64,000 nucleotides of DNA from Levilactobacillus humaensis (GCF_024345185.1 NZ_BROB01000003.1:57880-121879), one strand, 5' to 3'; positions 16,234 through 27,902 are shown, counted from the first letter of the stretch. Translations and numbers: made by a program. Notes: generated from the sequence alone by a model not told the origin.

Positions 16234-17655
16234 TTATAAGTTGAGGTCCTGATGATAGTTCAGAGGACCCAGGTCGGTGGCCTGCGTAATCAAGGTCGCC
16301 GCTAGCTCGCGGTAACGCCGAATTCCCAATGCGGCGTTCTCGTTGGCTTGTTGCGTTAAGAAATGGTTCAGTTCGGGGCCGGACAGTTGCCGCCCAACGG
16401 CATCGGTGTGCTTGACGGATTGCTTGAAGGCGATCCGTAGTTCCTTTTGCACGGCTGATACGGCGGGCAGGGCATCGTGGTAGTGGGCATCGAGGAGAAC
16501 CCCGACGTGCTTGTAAACCCAGTAGGCTGACTCGCTGTCGTAGGTGACCTTACCAGAGTGGTAGGCGGTCGGCGTACTCTCAATACCGGCGTAGAACGGC
16601 ACGTAGACACTCTCAGCGGCCACGCCCATGGCGAGCCACTGAATTCCAGCCAAGGCTGGGTCCATGTCGGGCCGAACCTGTAAGACATGAGATTCCTGCG
16701 TCTTAGCCAAGCTGATTGGCCGGAACTTGGTCCGTTGTTCCTTGGTGCCGGAACCAACGGGATCATAAGGGGTTTCTTGGTAGTGACTGCTCAGGTAATC
16801 CTGGGCGTCGTCTACGGATAAGAGCCGGTCGGCGTACTGAATAAATGGTAAATCAAATGATTGCGGTTGCGCTTCGACGGCCGGGGTAAATTGTTTCTGA
16901 CCGTACCAGACCCGTGGGGTGTTGTAGTACAGGTCCGATTGGTCTTGCGTCCCGAAGATTTCACGCCAATTAAACCGATCGGAATGCGGGTTCAAGTGGT
17001 TTTCGGCAACGAAGGATTGCAGGTTACGGGCAAACATGAAGTTGTCGGGATCGTTGAAGTCGATGGTCTGAATGGCCATTTGGTTGGCGATGACGGCATA
17101 GCCATTATCGGGGATGCGTTGGGCAACCCAGTTATGACCGGCCCCCGTTTCGAGGTACCAAGCTTCCTTCTGGTCGGCGAAGAGAATCCCACTGGACTCG
17201 CTGGTTCCATAGAGCTCAACGATTTTCCCCAGTAGGGCGACCCCTTCACGAGCAGTCTTGACGTAAGGTAAGACCACGGTAACCATGGCTTCCTCACCGA
17301 TGCCGTTCTTGACGAGGGGATCGGCGCCTAGGACGCGTTCGTTGGAGTAGGTACTTTCGGTGGCACTCATGGCGACACCGTATTCATTAAAACCATCCTC
17401 TTCAAACAGGCCGTATTCATCGGTCCATTCGGGTGTGGCGGTGTATTTTGCCGCATGCAGGGGTAGAGGCATGGTGAAGCCATTATCTTTATCCTTGCTG
17501 ACAAAGGTCTGCGGGGTAGTTGCCGTGGTGGCTGGGTGGACGACGAAGTGCTTTGGCCAAGCAGCCTTGGAATCTTCGTTTCGACCGATGATGACTGAGC
17601 CATCCATGGTGGCCCGCGGCCCAATTAAAATACTGGTACATGCAGAATAATTCAT
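16234..17655 (-). CDS. pepD: C69-family dipeptidase
   Basis: A 473-residue cytosolic dipeptidase of the Ntn-hydrolase family C69. The N-terminus is MNYSACTSILIGPRATMDGS, in which Cys6 would become the catalytic N-terminal nucleophile after processing; the following IIGRNEDS is also conserved. I chose ATG 17655 because AAAGGAG precedes it and because the longer frame would bury the nucleophile. PepD enzymes release amino acids from dipeptides during growth on protein. It is first in an operon with the YjeM-like transporter. Confidence 0.93.
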   Translation of the reverse strand: MNYSACTSILIGPRATMDGSVIIGRNEDSKAAWPKHFVVHPATTATTPQTFVSKDKDNGFTMPLPLHAAKYTATPEWTDEYGLFEEDGFNEYGVAMSATESTYSNERVLGADPLVKNGIGEEAMVTVVLPYVKTAREGVALLGKIVELYGTSESSGILFADQKEAWYLETGAGHNWVAQRIPDNGYAVIANQMAIQTIDFNDPDNFMFARNLQSFVAENHLNPHSDRFNWREIFGTQDQSDLYYNTPRVWYGQKQFTPAVEAQPQSFDLPFIQYADRLLSVDDAQDYLSSHYQETPYDPVGSGTKEQRTKFRPISLAKTQESHVLQVRPDMDPALAGIQWLAMGVAAESVYVPFYAGIESTPTAYHSGKVTYDSESAYWVYKHVGVLLDAHYHDALPAVSAVQKELRIAFKQSVKHTDAVGRQLSGPELNHFLTQQANENAALGIRRYRELAATLITQATDLGPLNYHQDLNL

Positions 17656-17924
17656 GGGAGCGCTCCTTTCGCAAGTTGAATAAATTAACGATCCTATTTT
17701 ATCATTTTTATAATCGAACCGGTTGTCTTTCCGGGGAACTTTAATTATTTTCTCGGGAATTCTCATAAAAATAAATATTTATACATTCCACTGTATGCCT
17801 GTCTGTCGGTGAATTTGCCTTGACCCGCGACATCATGCGCGGTTTGGCGGCTATTTGGGGCTAGCTAATGACGGCTAGATGTGGTTAAATGATGAAAGAA
17901 ATTGGCCAGAAAAGGGGTACCAAG

Positions 17925-18839
17925 ATGAGAAGCCTGTTAGAGAATCGCCGTGAGGTTGTGACGCACCTCTTAATTATGGTGGGATCCGCCGTCATTAGTG
18001 CCATTGCCCTGAATGAATTTTTGGTTCCGGGGAAAATATTTAGTGCGGGGATCAATGGGATCTCCCAGATTATTGCCATGCTGTTACAGGGCGTGGGGAT
18101 TAACCTCAGTACCGGTTGGTTTATCCTGCTGTTCAATGTGCCGATTGGGTTGCTGGGGTGGTTCAAGGTGGGCCGTGGGTTTACCCTGTATTCTATCCTG
18201 GTGGCGATTCTGACCTCCGTTTTAGCAATCGTGATTCCGGTTCATAATATTGCCAACAATCCACTGTTGGCAGCCTTATTTGGGGGCATTTTGACCGGAG
18301 TCGGCGTGGCCTACCCGTTGAAGAATGGGTTCTCTACCGGGGGGATGGACATCATCGCCGTCGTCTTAGAGAAGACCACGGGTCGAACCATTGGGACGCT
18401 GATGTTGATGATAAATTTTGGTATCGTGTTAGTTGCCGGTTTTCTCTTCGGCTGGGAGAGTGCTTTATACACGATTATTTCAATTTATGCAATGTCAAGG
18501 GTCGTGGACAGCATCCACACGCGGCATCAGAAGCTGACGGCATTTATCGTGACCGCTCATCAAGAAGCGGTCATTGCCGAGTTAAACCGGACATTAATCC
18601 GGGGAATCACGGCGATCCCATCCTTTGGAGCCTACACTGGCAAGGCCAGTACCGTCCTCATGACGGTCATTTCGCGCTATGAACTTTATACATTGGAACA
18701 TGCCGTGAAGGACGTCGATCCGCAAGCCTTCGTGAACTTGGTGAATACCGTGGATATTGAGGGGAACTTCTATAATGAGACGGAACAGCTGAAGTTGAAG
18801 CAGGCCACCTCGTTGAAAGCCACGAAAGACAAACAATAG
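17925..18839 (+). CDS. YitT-family membrane protein
   Basis: A 304-residue protein with five to six hydrophobic segments (VTHLLIMVGSAVISAIALNE first, then GGILTGVGVAYPLKNGFSTG and GGMDIIAVVLEK) followed by a soluble C-terminal DUF2179 domain (about 215-300; PSFGAYTGKASTVLMTVI). This is the YitT/DUF161 plan, a family of unknown transport function. ATG 17925 is preceded by AAAAGGGG; the in-frame ATG 17889 lacks a site and would add a hydrophilic tail. It is divergent from pepD. Confidence 0.87.
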   Translation: MRSLLENRREVVTHLLIMVGSAVISAIALNEFLVPGKIFSAGINGISQIIAMLLQGVGINLSTGWFILLFNVPIGLLGWFKVGRGFTLYSILVAILTSVLAIVIPVHNIANNPLLAALFGGILTGVGVAYPLKNGFSTGGMDIIAVVLEKTTGRTIGTLMLMINFGIVLVAGFLFGWESALYTIISIYAMSRVVDSIHTRHQKLTAFIVTAHQEAVIAELNRTLIRGITAIPSFGAYTGKASTVLMTVISRYELYTLEHAVKDVDPQAFVNLVNTVDIEGNFYNETEQLKLKQATSLKATKDKQ

Positions 18840-18910
18840 GACAGGCTTGTTCTAGCAGGGCGTTATCGGTATAATAGCCCTATCCAAAAACAGAAGGGAA
18901 TGGACCAACC

Positions 18911-19099
18911 ATGCCAATCGTTAATATCGACTTAATCGCCGGCCGTTCACAGGACCAACTCAAGGCCTTAGTACAGGACGTTACCGCCGCGGTCACCAAG
19001 AATACCGGAGCCCCAGCCGAACACGTTCACGTCATCTTACGTGAGATGCAACCCAACCGTTACGGGGTTGCGGGTGTTTTAAAGAGCGACGAAAAGTAA
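18911..19099 (+). CDS. 4-oxalocrotonate tautomerase family protein
   Basis: A 62-residue tautomerase. MPIVNIDLIAGRS places Pro2 as the N-terminal catalytic base after Met removal, and Arg39 is present in the motif VHVILREMQPNRYGVAG. Small DmpI/YwhB-type enzymes are common in Firmicutes and usually have no known physiological substrate. It has an AGAAGGGA ribosome site and lies 71 nt after the YitT gene. A long hairpin follows. Confidence 0.92.
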   Translation: MPIVNIDLIAGRSQDQLKALVQDVTAAVTKNTGAPAEHVHVILREMQPNRYGVAGVLKSDEK

Positions 19100-19120
19100 A
19101 AAACATTTCCGAAATCTTAT

Positions 19121-19162
19121 AAACCGCCACCATGCTCGTCAAGTCGGGCTTGGTGGCGGTTT
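19121..19162 (+). terminator. Hairpin after the tautomerase gene
   Basis: AAACCGCCACCA (19121-19132) pairs with TGGTGGCGGTTT (19151-19162). An outer AAACATTT/AAATGTTT pair (19101-19108 with 19172-19179) can extend it. Few Ts follow directly, so strength is uncertain. Confidence 0.7.
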
Positions 19163-19177
19163 CATTTATAAAAATGT

Positions 19178-19206
19178 TTGGCGTGGGGCACACTTTTCGG
19201 TATACT
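19178..19206 (+). promoter_or_regulatory. glpK promoter
   Basis: TTGGCG (19178-19183), 17-nt spacer, TATACT (19201-19206), about 60 nt before glpK. I found no convincing CcpA cre site near it. Confidence 0.65.
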
Positions 19207-19248
19207 AGACCCATGTGCAACATCACGGTGTTTTTAGGCCGTTGCTAA

Positions 19249-20778
<1,530 letters not shown>

Positions 20779-21104
20779 AATCTGTAACAAAAATCGCATC
20801 TCGAATAATTCTGAGATGCGATTTTTGTTAGTAAAATGGTTTTTGTATAATGCAAATTGACTGAATTTAAGCCAAAATCATGTGATGACGTCGAACCTGA
20901 CAAGTTTAGCGATCTATTAAGCGCTTACAGGATAAAATGATGTCATTTTGAGTATGATTTTGTTCAATTATATTCCTATGATATCAGCTTATTGTATATA
21001 GCAATAGACTTAATGAGGTCCCGATAATTGCTTGCCAAGTCAAACGCAATAAATGAGCTTTCTTCCTAAAAGCGGTACAATTATTTTAGAAGGAGGAATC
21101 AACG
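20779..21104. other. Intergenic region with glpK terminator and AT-rich spacer
   Basis: The first 50 bases hold the glpK terminator: ACAAAAATCGCATCTC (20787-20802) with GAGATGCGATTTTTGT (20813-20828). The rest is AT-rich with no ORF. Two small inverted repeats are visible: AAAATGA-tg-TCATTTT (20934-20949) and TATTG-N7-CAATA (about 20993-21009). A TACAAT box (around 21075) may serve the deacylase gene. Confidence 0.6.
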
Positions 21105-22250
21105 ATGGCAGTGTTTACAGATGAACAAAAAGTACAGTTATTGTCAGATCTGGTCGCCATTCAATCGGTGAACGATCACGAGTTGGATGTCGCCCAATAT
21201 TTACAGCGGGTCTTGGGTGAACATGGGATTGCGGCACGGTTAATTCCGTTAAGCGCTACTCGTTCGAACCTCATCGCAGAAATTGGCCAAGGAAGTCCCG
21301 TTCTGGGGATTTCCGGGCATATGGATGTCGTGGCTCCGGGTGATGTCTCAACGTGGCATAGCGACCCATTTAGGCTGACTGAACAAGACGGCAGTCTGTA
21401 TGGTCGCGGGGTCACCGATATGAAAGCCGGTCTAGCCGCATTGGTGATTGCCATGATCGAGCTCCATGCGGCTGGTAAACCAGCCCATGGGACCATTCGG
21501 TTGATGGCCACTGTCGGTGAGGAAGTCGGGGAACTGGGTTCCGAGGCCTTCTTTGAAGCCGGTGACATGGACGATGTGGATGCCTTACTAATTGGGGAAC
21601 CGACCGGCTATCGGATCTTCTCCGCGCACAAGGGGTCGATGGATATCAAATTGACGTCAACGGGGAAGACCGCCCACAGTTCCATGCCAGAACTGGGTTC
21701 CAATGCGATTGACCCATTGCTGACGTTGTTGAGTCGGGCTAATGTGGCATTCAGAGACACGGATCATCACAACGACCTCCTGGGTGACCTGACCTTCAAC
21801 ACGACGGTCTTCAACGCCGGGGACCAGGTCAACTCGATTCCGGGTCAGGCCGTAGCCGAGATTAACGTCCGCACGATTCCAGAATTTAACAATCAGCTCG
21901 TCATTCAGACGTTACAACAATTAGTGACCCAGCAAAATGATCAAGGGGGTCACGTGGTGATGGACATCTACATGTCCCAGTCACCCGTCGTAGAACCGCG
22001 TGACAATCCACTAAGCCGAGTCGCCGCCCGGGTCGGCGAAACCTTCTCTGGGCAGGCCATTCCACGTCTGGCCTTGCCAGCGGTGACGGATGCCTCAAAT
22101 TTCTTAAAGAAAAAGGGCAACCAGTTCCCATTCATCGTTTTTGGGCCAGGTAACGAAACGGCGCACCAGATCGATGAACATGTTGACCGCCAGATGTATT
22201 TGAACTTTACCACGCTTTATGAACAGCTATTGGAAGCTTATCTCCAGTAA
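21105..22250 (+). CDS. M20-family ArgE/DapE-type deacylase
   Basis: A 381-residue zinc-dependent amidohydrolase of peptidase family M20. Metal-site motifs are visible in GISGHMDVVAPGD, YGRGVTDMKAGLAA, ATVGEEVGELGSEAF and, near the C-terminus, GPGNETAHQIDEHV. The closest named group is ArgE/DapE (acetylornithine deacetylase or succinyl-diaminopimelate desuccinylase). Lactobacilli often carry such a gene outside any biosynthetic cluster, so the acyl-amino-acid substrate is uncertain. ATG 21105 has a perfect AGGAGG site. It converges with a HAD phosphatase gene. Confidence 0.9.
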   Translation: MAVFTDEQKVQLLSDLVAIQSVNDHELDVAQYLQRVLGEHGIAARLIPLSATRSNLIAEIGQGSPVLGISGHMDVVAPGDVSTWHSDPFRLTEQDGSLYGRGVTDMKAGLAALVIAMIELHAAGKPAHGTIRLMATVGEEVGELGSEAFFEAGDMDDVDALLIGEPTGYRIFSAHKGSMDIKLTSTGKTAHSSMPELGSNAIDPLLTLLSRANVAFRDTDHHNDLLGDLTFNTTVFNAGDQVNSIPGQAVAEINVRTIPEFNNQLVIQTLQQLVTQQNDQGGHVVMDIYMSQSPVVEPRDNPLSRVAARVGETFSGQAIPRLALPAVTDASNFLKKKGNQFPFIVFGPGNETAHQIDEHVDRQMYLNFTTLYEQLLEAYLQ

Positions 22251-22255
22251 ACTAA

Positions 22256-22284
22256 AAAACGTCGATCGTAATGATCGGCGTTTT
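22256..22284. terminator. Bidirectional terminator between deacylase and HAD genes
   Basis: AAAACG-t-CGATC (22256-22267) pairs with GATCG-g-CGTTTT (22273-22284), 5-nt loop. A and T runs flank it on both sides. Confidence 0.85.
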
Positions 22285-22293
22285 CGTTTGGAT

Positions 22294-23106
22294 TTATTCA
22301 GCTAATTTTAGATAATCCTTGAGATAATTGGCGAGGCCATCGTGATCGTTATCCATCGGCGTCACATCACTGGCGAGTGCCTTAATCTGTGGGGTGGCAT
22401 TTTGCATGGCGACTCCCCAGCCGGCGTAGTCAATCATGGCGGTGTCATTGTGTTCGTCACCAAAGGCGATGATGTTTTCCCGTTTGATATTGTAGTGATG
22501 GGCGAGGACTTCCACACCCGTTGCCTTCTGCACACCCTTGACGCCAAGTTCAACCACGGCGTTGGGACCACCCCAAGGTGCGGCGTCGATCTCGTCACTG
22601 AACTGGTGCTGAATGTAGCTCAACAGGTGTTCTTGGTGTGACCGGTCGACAGCCACGGTCAGACTAGTGGGATTTTGCGTTAACGTTTTTTGATTGAGAA
22701 TCTGGTTCGTCTGAAGAATTGAGGGGAAAAAGCCCAGTTCAACGGGGTGGTCACGGACGGCTAAGAAGAGATTCTTACCTTCCGCCGCTAACATGTTGAT
22801 ACCCAGTTCTTCACGGTGAGCCAACAGGTCGAAGGCGACCTCCCGATTAAAGGTATACTGATATTCGTCTGCCCATTGGTGGTGGGGAATGTGGCCGAGG
22901 CTCCCGTTGAAGTTAATCATGGGGCCGTCAAGGTTGAGTTCATCGTAAATGTCGGCGGAGATCCGGTTGGGCCGCCCCGTCACAATGCTGACGATATGGC
23001 CGGCTTCACGAGCCTGGGTTAGGACAGCCTTGGTTTTGGCCGAGACTTGAGCGGCCGCATTGAGCGTTGTACCGTCGAGATCAATCGCAATTAATTTTCG
23101 TTCCAT
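22294..23106 (-). CDS. Cof-type HAD-superfamily phosphatase
   Basis: A 270-residue protein with the HAD motifs in order: LIAIDLDGTTL (nucleophile Asp), SIVTGRPNR, a Lys in the KGVQKATGVEVLAHHY segment, and IAFGDEHNDTAMIDYAG. The C2 cap inserted between motifs II and III marks it as Cof/YidA-like, a group that dephosphorylates sugar phosphates and cofactors such as FMN or PLP. The substrate cannot be predicted. ATG 23106 has GAGGTG upstream. Confidence 0.93.
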   Translation of the reverse strand: MERKLIAIDLDGTTLNAAAQVSAKTKAVLTQAREAGHIVSIVTGRPNRISADIYDELNLDGPMINFNGSLGHIPHHQWADEYQYTFNREVAFDLLAHREELGINMLAAEGKNLFLAVRDHPVELGFFPSILQTNQILNQKTLTQNPTSLTVAVDRSHQEHLLSYIQHQFSDEIDAAPWGGPNAVVELGVKGVQKATGVEVLAHHYNIKRENIIAFGDEHNDTAMIDYAGWGVAMQNATPQIKALASDVTPMDNDHDGLANYLKDYLKLAE

Positions 23107-23330
23107 CAAAGGACACCTCACAGTAAATTGATATTTTTGGTTGTTGACCGATAATTAAGCTAGCCCATTCAATGTATCATATTCGACGAAAATAAGCGAC
23201 CGGAACACCTCTTTACCAGGGGGTAGTCGATCGCCGGTGAAACGCGTATAATGATTGGAGAAGTTTGAAAAGACAGACAGTTTGGCCCTTAAAAATAACA
23301 ATTTGTAAGCTACAAGATGGAGGAATAACG

Positions 23331-24686
23331 GTGGATTTACCAAAAGATTTTATAACGAAATATCAGCGCCTCTTGGGACCAGATGCCCCGGCATTTTTTG
23401 CAAGTTTCGATGAAACCAGCGAAGGAGGCTACCGGGTTAATCCGTCACGTCCCGAGATGCCAGAATTGACTGCCGCCCCGGCCGTACCCTATGCCAAGTT
23501 TGGCTACTATGGCCCGGTCAGTGGCCGGAGCCTCGCTCACCAGAGTGGCGCCGTCTACAGTCAGGAACCCAGTGCCATGTTTGTCGGTGCAACCGCTGCG
23601 CCTCAGCGTGGCGAACGGGTTCTCGATCTGTGTGCCGCGCCCGGCGGTAAGACCACGCATCTAGCAAGCTACCTGGAAGGGACCGGTTTACTGGTTACCA
23701 ATGAAATCAATCGCAAACGAGTCAGCGTCTTGGCCGAAAATGTTGAACGCTTTGGTGTCAAGAACGCCTTGATCTTAAACAATGCGCCTGAACAGCTCAG
23801 CCCCGTTTTCCCGGATTTCTTCGATAAGGTACTCGTCGATGCGCCTTGTTCCGGTGAAGGCATGTTCCGGAAGGATCCAGGCGCCATGGACTACTGGTCC
23901 TTGGCTTATGTTCAGGAGTGTGCGGACCGGCAGCATCAAATCCTTACGGAGGCGTTAAAGATGGTTAAACCGGGTGGTCAATTGATCTACTCGACTTGTA
24001 CCTTTGCCCCCGAAGAGGATGAACAGATGATGGCCTGGGTACTGGACAACTATCCGGACTTCCATCTGGTGCCCATCGACAAGACGGCCGGAGTCATTGA
24101 TGCCATCCCCGAATGGGCCGACGGCAATCCCGAATTGAAGAAGGCCGCGCGCCTGTTCCCACACTTGATGAAGGGTGAAGGGCACTTCGTCGCTAAGCTT
24201 GAACGTGAGGCCGGCGAGAGTCGGCAACCACGGGGCAAGGCCAAACTAGGCACGCCACTCACCGCCGACCAACGGCATTTGTGGGATGATTTTGCCCAGA
24301 ATGTCTTGGGAAACACTGACTTTACCGATCTTGTCACGGTGAAGGACCAGCTCTTTGCGGTGCCGGCTAATCTGCCCGATCTCAAACGGTGTCACGTCTT
24401 CCGACCAGGCCTGCACCTCGGGACCTTCAAGAAGAATCGCTTCGAACCGGCTTATGCCTTAGCCTTGGCCAGTGATCCACGGCACACGGCTCACACTTTG
24501 GCTATTGATGACCAACAGTGGCGCAAATGGGTTCACGGCGATACCTTTAGTCTCGAGACGGCTCCTGCTAAAGGTTGGTACCTCTTGACCTGTCAGGAAC
24601 AACCGGTAGGCTTCGGTAAGGTCGTGGGGAGTACGGTAAAGAATTTCTTCCCTAAGGGCTTGCGCTTCATGGTCTATGATGATTAA
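23331..24686 (+). CDS. rsmF: RsmF-type rRNA cytosine-C5 methyltransferase
   Basis: A 451-residue RNA m5C methyltransferase. The SAM site is LDLCAAPGGKTTHLASYL; the two family cysteines are in DAPCSGEGMFRKDP and YSTCTFAPEEDE. A C-terminal PUA-like/FAU domain (about 300-450) is typical of the Gram-positive YebU/RsmF group, which methylates 16S rRNA. I chose GTG 23331 because TGGAGGA lies 6-7 nt before it; the frame extending to 23265 has no site. A TATAAT box is at about 23247. Confidence 0.93.
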   Translation: MDLPKDFITKYQRLLGPDAPAFFASFDETSEGGYRVNPSRPEMPELTAAPAVPYAKFGYYGPVSGRSLAHQSGAVYSQEPSAMFVGATAAPQRGERVLDLCAAPGGKTTHLASYLEGTGLLVTNEINRKRVSVLAENVERFGVKNALILNNAPEQLSPVFPDFFDKVLVDAPCSGEGMFRKDPGAMDYWSLAYVQECADRQHQILTEALKMVKPGGQLIYSTCTFAPEEDEQMMAWVLDNYPDFHLVPIDKTAGVIDAIPEWADGNPELKKAARLFPHLMKGEGHFVAKLEREAGESRQPRGKAKLGTPLTADQRHLWDDFAQNVLGNTDFTDLVTVKDQLFAVPANLPDLKRCHVFRPGLHLGTFKKNRFEPAYALALASDPRHTAHTLAIDDQQWRKWVHGDTFSLETAPAKGWYLLTCQEQPVGFGKVVGSTVKNFFPKGLRFMVYDD

Positions 24687-24697
24687 TTGCAACTAAC

Positions 24698-24735
24698 AAA
24701 AAGCGTGAACACAGTCATTGTGTTCACGCTTTTTT
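24698..24735. terminator. Terminator between rsmF and the mevalonate operon
   Basis: AAAAAGCGTGAACACA (24698-24713) pairs with TGTGTTCACGCTTTTT (24719-24735), short loop. Serves both convergent units. Confidence 0.92.
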
Positions 24736-24759
24736 CGTATAATAGCGATTGATTTTTGA

Positions 24760-25797
24760 TTAATAAGTCAGTTGCCGTTGCTCACAATAGTCCCGAAGGT
24801 CTCGAGAGAGCAGGAGGCGTTGTTGCTGAAGATCGGCGATGGACGTCGTTCCCAACAACGTCATAATGGTTTTGAGACCGGTTTGCCAGTCCAAGAGGAA
24901 CTGGGTCGTGGCGGCCTCATCCGTCTTGATCAGGTGGTGGAGAATTTGTCCCGCGCTGCCGACCACGTTTGCTCCGAGTGCTAATGCCTTAGCAACATCC
25001 AGAGGTTGACGAATCCCGCCGGTGGCGATCACCTGTAACTCAGGTTGTTGTCGCGCTTCTAGCAGGGATTCCACGGTTGTCTGGCCCCAACCGGCCAGAT
25101 AATCGAGATCCTTGCCTGGTCGGCGGAAGTTTTCGATCTGTGCGAAATTGGTGCCGCCACGACCACCCAGGTCGACTAAGGTCACACCGACCGCGGCTAA
25201 TTGTTGCAGGGTTTCATGGGCCATGCCGAAACCAACTTCCTTGACGATGACTGGCACATCGAGGCGCGCCACGGCCTCACCAATGTTGTCTAACCAATGA
25301 AAGGTCCGGTCACCCTCGGGCATGACCAGCTCCTGGGCCGTATTGATATGAATTTCTAGGGCGTCAGCCGCCAGCATATCCACCACGGTCCGGGCATCTT
25401 GTGATCCGTGGCCGGCACCGATATTGGCGAAGACCAGGCCATCGGGATTGTTCTCTCGTAAGGGTGTGAAGGTGGCGATGGCTTGCGAATCCTTGAGCGC
25501 GATACTCTGGGAACCACTGGCCACGGCCATACCGGTTTGGGCAGCAAGCCGTCCCAGACTGGCATTAACCTTGCCCGTACGTGGTGAACCACCGGTCATG
25601 GCTTCGATCAGCAGGGGCACTGGCAGGGACAGGGGGCCGAGGTGCGTCGTCAGGTCGACATCTGCCACGGCCATTTCTGGGAGACTCTGGTGGATGAACC
25701 GGAGATCGTCAAATTGGCTCGCAGCTACTGGCGTATAAAATTTTTCCGCCAGCGACAGGTGTTCGTCCTTGCGGTGGGCGTGGCGTGAGATTTCCAT
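24760..25797 (-). CDS. fni: Type 2 isopentenyl-diphosphate delta-isomerase
   Basis: A 345-residue FMN- and NADPH-dependent enzyme that interconverts isopentenyl and dimethylallyl diphosphate. Family segments: [56 protein letters not shown] and [15 protein letters not shown] 25797 is preceded by AAGGAG. It is the last gene of the mevalonate operon (mvk, mvaD, mvaK2, fni), supplying precursors for undecaprenyl phosphate and quinones. Confidence 0.97.
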   Translation of the reverse strand: MEISRHAHRKDEHLSLAEKFYTPVAASQFDDLRFIHQSLPEMAVADVDLTTHLGPLSLPVPLLIEAMTGGSPRTGKVNASLGRLAAQTGMAVASGSQSIALKDSQAIATFTPLRENNPDGLVFANIGAGHGSQDARTVVDMLAADALEIHINTAQELVMPEGDRTFHWLDNIGEAVARLDVPVIVKEVGFGMAHETLQQLAAVGVTLVDLGGRGGTNFAQIENFRRPGKDLDYLAGWGQTTVESLLEARQQPELQVIATGGIRQPLDVAKALALGANVVGSAGQILHHLIKTDEAATTQFLLDWQTGLKTIMTLLGTTSIADLQQQRLLLSRDLRDYCEQRQLTY

Positions 25798-25808
25798 GAT
25801 AAAACTCC

Positions 25809-26882
25809 TTATTCGATCACGTGATGGACGTTTAACTTCAAAGGTTCGATCCCGCGTTGTTCCCATTCATGAAGGAGACTGGCGAGGTCTTGAGCGGCAT
25901 TGATGATGACGATACCACAGTCACCACCACCGGCACCAGAGGACTTGGCGGCCCCACCGATACCCACGGCGATGTCACACATCGTCTTGAGTAACTTGGT
26001 TTCAATAGTGACGTGACTCAGGGTGGCCAGGTGATCCAACAAGTTACGGTTAACCGCAATCTCACGTTGGATAGCCTGAAGATCCTGGTCATGGAACCCG
26101 TCAATCATGCGTTGCAAGCAAGCCTTACTTTCCCGCAGGAAGGTATGGTACTCGTGTCGCTGGGTGGCCTTGAAGAGGGCGACCTTGTCGACGAGATGGG
26201 AGGTGGAGGCCGGTGTCCCGGTCCACCCAATCATCAAACGTAGCGATTCTGGTGGGGTCAACAGTTCAATCTGGAGACCTGGCCAGTCGGTATTCAAGAG
26301 GTCCGTGAGGCTGAGTTCACGCCGAGCGGAAGCCAACCAATCGCGGTCAAAGGCCTGGTAGGCAATCCAGCCGCCATAAACGGAGGCGGCGATGTCACCC
26401 AGTGATCCGTTGCCTTGAACGTCGAGGTGGGCGATGGCGGCCAGCTTAAATAGCCGGTCCTTACTCATCTCGAGACCGTAGAATTGGCAGAGGGCCTTGA
26501 TCGTGGCAACGGTAACGGCGGCCGAAGAACCCAGACCGTACTTTTTACCATCGGCGCTGTCGAGATCACTGTTGACGTTTAAATGATAAATGGCCAACGG
26601 CTTACCCAGAGATTGGGCGTACTGCTCCGTGAGTCGGATGGCCGATAAGATGTAGTGAAAGGGATTGTCTCGGTTGTCAAAGACTAACTCGTTCCCTTGG
26701 CGTTGCCAGTAGAGTGAGTTTTCTTGGTACTGCTTGGAGGCAATTCGCCCGTAGTCGTGGCTGGGCGTGATGGTTACCGTAACGAACTGGTTAAGTGCGA
26801 CAATAATTGCCGGGTAACCGGGTTCAACGACGGCATATTCACCGGCAATATAAAGTTTTCCGGGTGCTTGCGCGGAAATCAA
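25809..26882 (-). CDS. mvaK2: Phosphomevalonate kinase
   Basis: A 357-residue GHMP kinase that phosphorylates mevalonate 5-phosphate. The N-terminal [20 protein letters not shown], the ATP-binding [17 protein letters not shown] and the C-terminal [16 protein letters not shown] are diagnostic. The start codon is TTG (26882) after an AGAAGGGA site; no better start exists in frame. It lies 42 nt after mvaD and 11 nt before fni on the same strand. Confidence 0.96.
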   Translation of the reverse strand: MISAQAPGKLYIAGEYAVVEPGYPAIIVALNQFVTVTITPSHDYGRIASKQYQENSLYWQRQGNELVFDNRDNPFHYILSAIRLTEQYAQSLGKPLAIYHLNVNSDLDSADGKKYGLGSSAAVTVATIKALCQFYGLEMSKDRLFKLAAIAHLDVQGNGSLGDIAASVYGGWIAYQAFDRDWLASARRELSLTDLLNTDWPGLQIELLTPPESLRLMIGWTGTPASTSHLVDKVALFKATQRHEYHTFLRESKACLQRMIDGFHDQDLQAIQREIAVNRNLLDHLATLSHVTIETKLLKTMCDIAVGIGGAAKSSGAGGGDCGIVIINAAQDLASLLHEWEQRGIEPLKLNVHHVIE

Positions 26883-26924
26883 AAGATCAGGTCCCTTCTG
26901 TTACTGTTCAATAAATTTGTTGGT

Positions 26925-27902
26925 TTAGGCTAAGAATTTCAGACCGGGGCCCGGGTGGGCGACGATGACGTTGTCAGTGCCAAAGAGCTCACCGAAGCGC
27001 TGCTTGATGGCGGGGACGGCCGGTTCCTCACAAAAAATCTTGAGGTTAGGGCCGGCATCCAGGGTGTAATAGCAAGGAACTCCCTGGTCGCGTAGTTCTC
27101 GGACGGCATCCATGGCCGTCAGTGTGTCTCCATTGAAATAAGTATAAGGTGGCTGGGCACTCAGAGTCAGTGCATGCATCCGCATGGCATTGCTCTCGAG
27201 AATTTCGCCGAGCGCTTGGAAATCATGGTCGTGGATGGCCGGTTTGATGGCGGCCAGGTCCTGGGCCACCACGTCACGCCAGGCTGCGTAGTAGGGCGAC
27301 GTGGTCACACTACTCTGCATCCCTTGTCGCGAGCTGACTTTCTTGTGGTGCGGGTCCAAGACGAGAGCGACGACCGCTAAGGGCCAATCAACCTGTTCGG
27401 CAATGGGCACGGCGTAGGAGTCGGTGTCATCGTGACCCGCCTGCCATTCGACGAAGCCGCCATAAATGGACCGCGTTGCCGATCCGGATCCACGACGCGC
27501 GAGGCGTGACAGGGCGGGTTTATCCAAGTTGAGGCCGGCAGCCTTACTGGCCGCACCGGCCAAGGCCGCAAAAGCTGAGGCCGAGGACGCAAGGCCAGCC
27601 GCGGTTGGCACGTGATTCGTTGAGGATACTCGCGCAAAAGAGGTGCCCGCAGTCATTTGGCGCACCAAGTTAAGAAACATATGAACTTTTTGACTGGCTT
27701 TTTCTGAGAGCCGCTGGTTATTTAACGTGACCTCATCGGCAGCCAGGCGCTCGTCAAATTCGACGGTTGTGTCGGTATAAAACTGGTCGAGAGTCAGGGA
27801 AAGACTGCTGGTCTGGGGCAAGATGAACTCGGTATCGGCTTTCCCCCAATACTTAACGAGGGCGATGTTGGTGTGAGCACGAGCTGTAACAGCGGGCATC
27901 AT
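26925..27902 (-). CDS. mvaD: Diphosphomevalonate decarboxylase
   Basis: A 325-residue GHMP-fold enzyme that decarboxylates mevalonate diphosphate to isopentenyl diphosphate using ATP. Signatures: ARAHTNIALVKYWGK, STNHVPTAAGLASSASAFAA, RRGSGSATRSIYGGFVEW and a C-terminal YYTLDAGPNLKIF. Two adjacent ATGs (27902 and 27899) precede the sequence; the first overlaps the mvk stop (ATGATG), showing translational coupling. Length is normal. Confidence 0.97.
   Translation of the reverse strand: MMPAVTARAHTNIALVKYWGKADTEFILPQTSSLSLTLDQFYTDTTVEFDERLAADEVTLNNQRLSEKASQKVHMFLNLVRQMTAGTSFARVSSTNHVPTAAGLASSASAFAALAGAASKAAGLNLDKPALSRLARRGSGSATRSIYGGFVEWQAGHDDTDSYAVPIAEQVDWPLAVVALVLDPHHKKVSSRQGMQSSVTTSPYYAAWRDVVAQDLAAIKPAIHDHDFQALGEILESNAMRMHALTLSAQPPYTYFNGDTLTAMDAVRELRDQGVPCYYTLDAGPNLKIFCEEPAVPAIKQRFGELFGTDNVIVAHPGPGLKFLA

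Noticed and set aside
17656..17800. CodY box in front of pepD
   Set aside because: TTTTCTCGGGAATT shows partial resemblance to AATTTTCWGAAAATT but needs an insertion and several mismatches.
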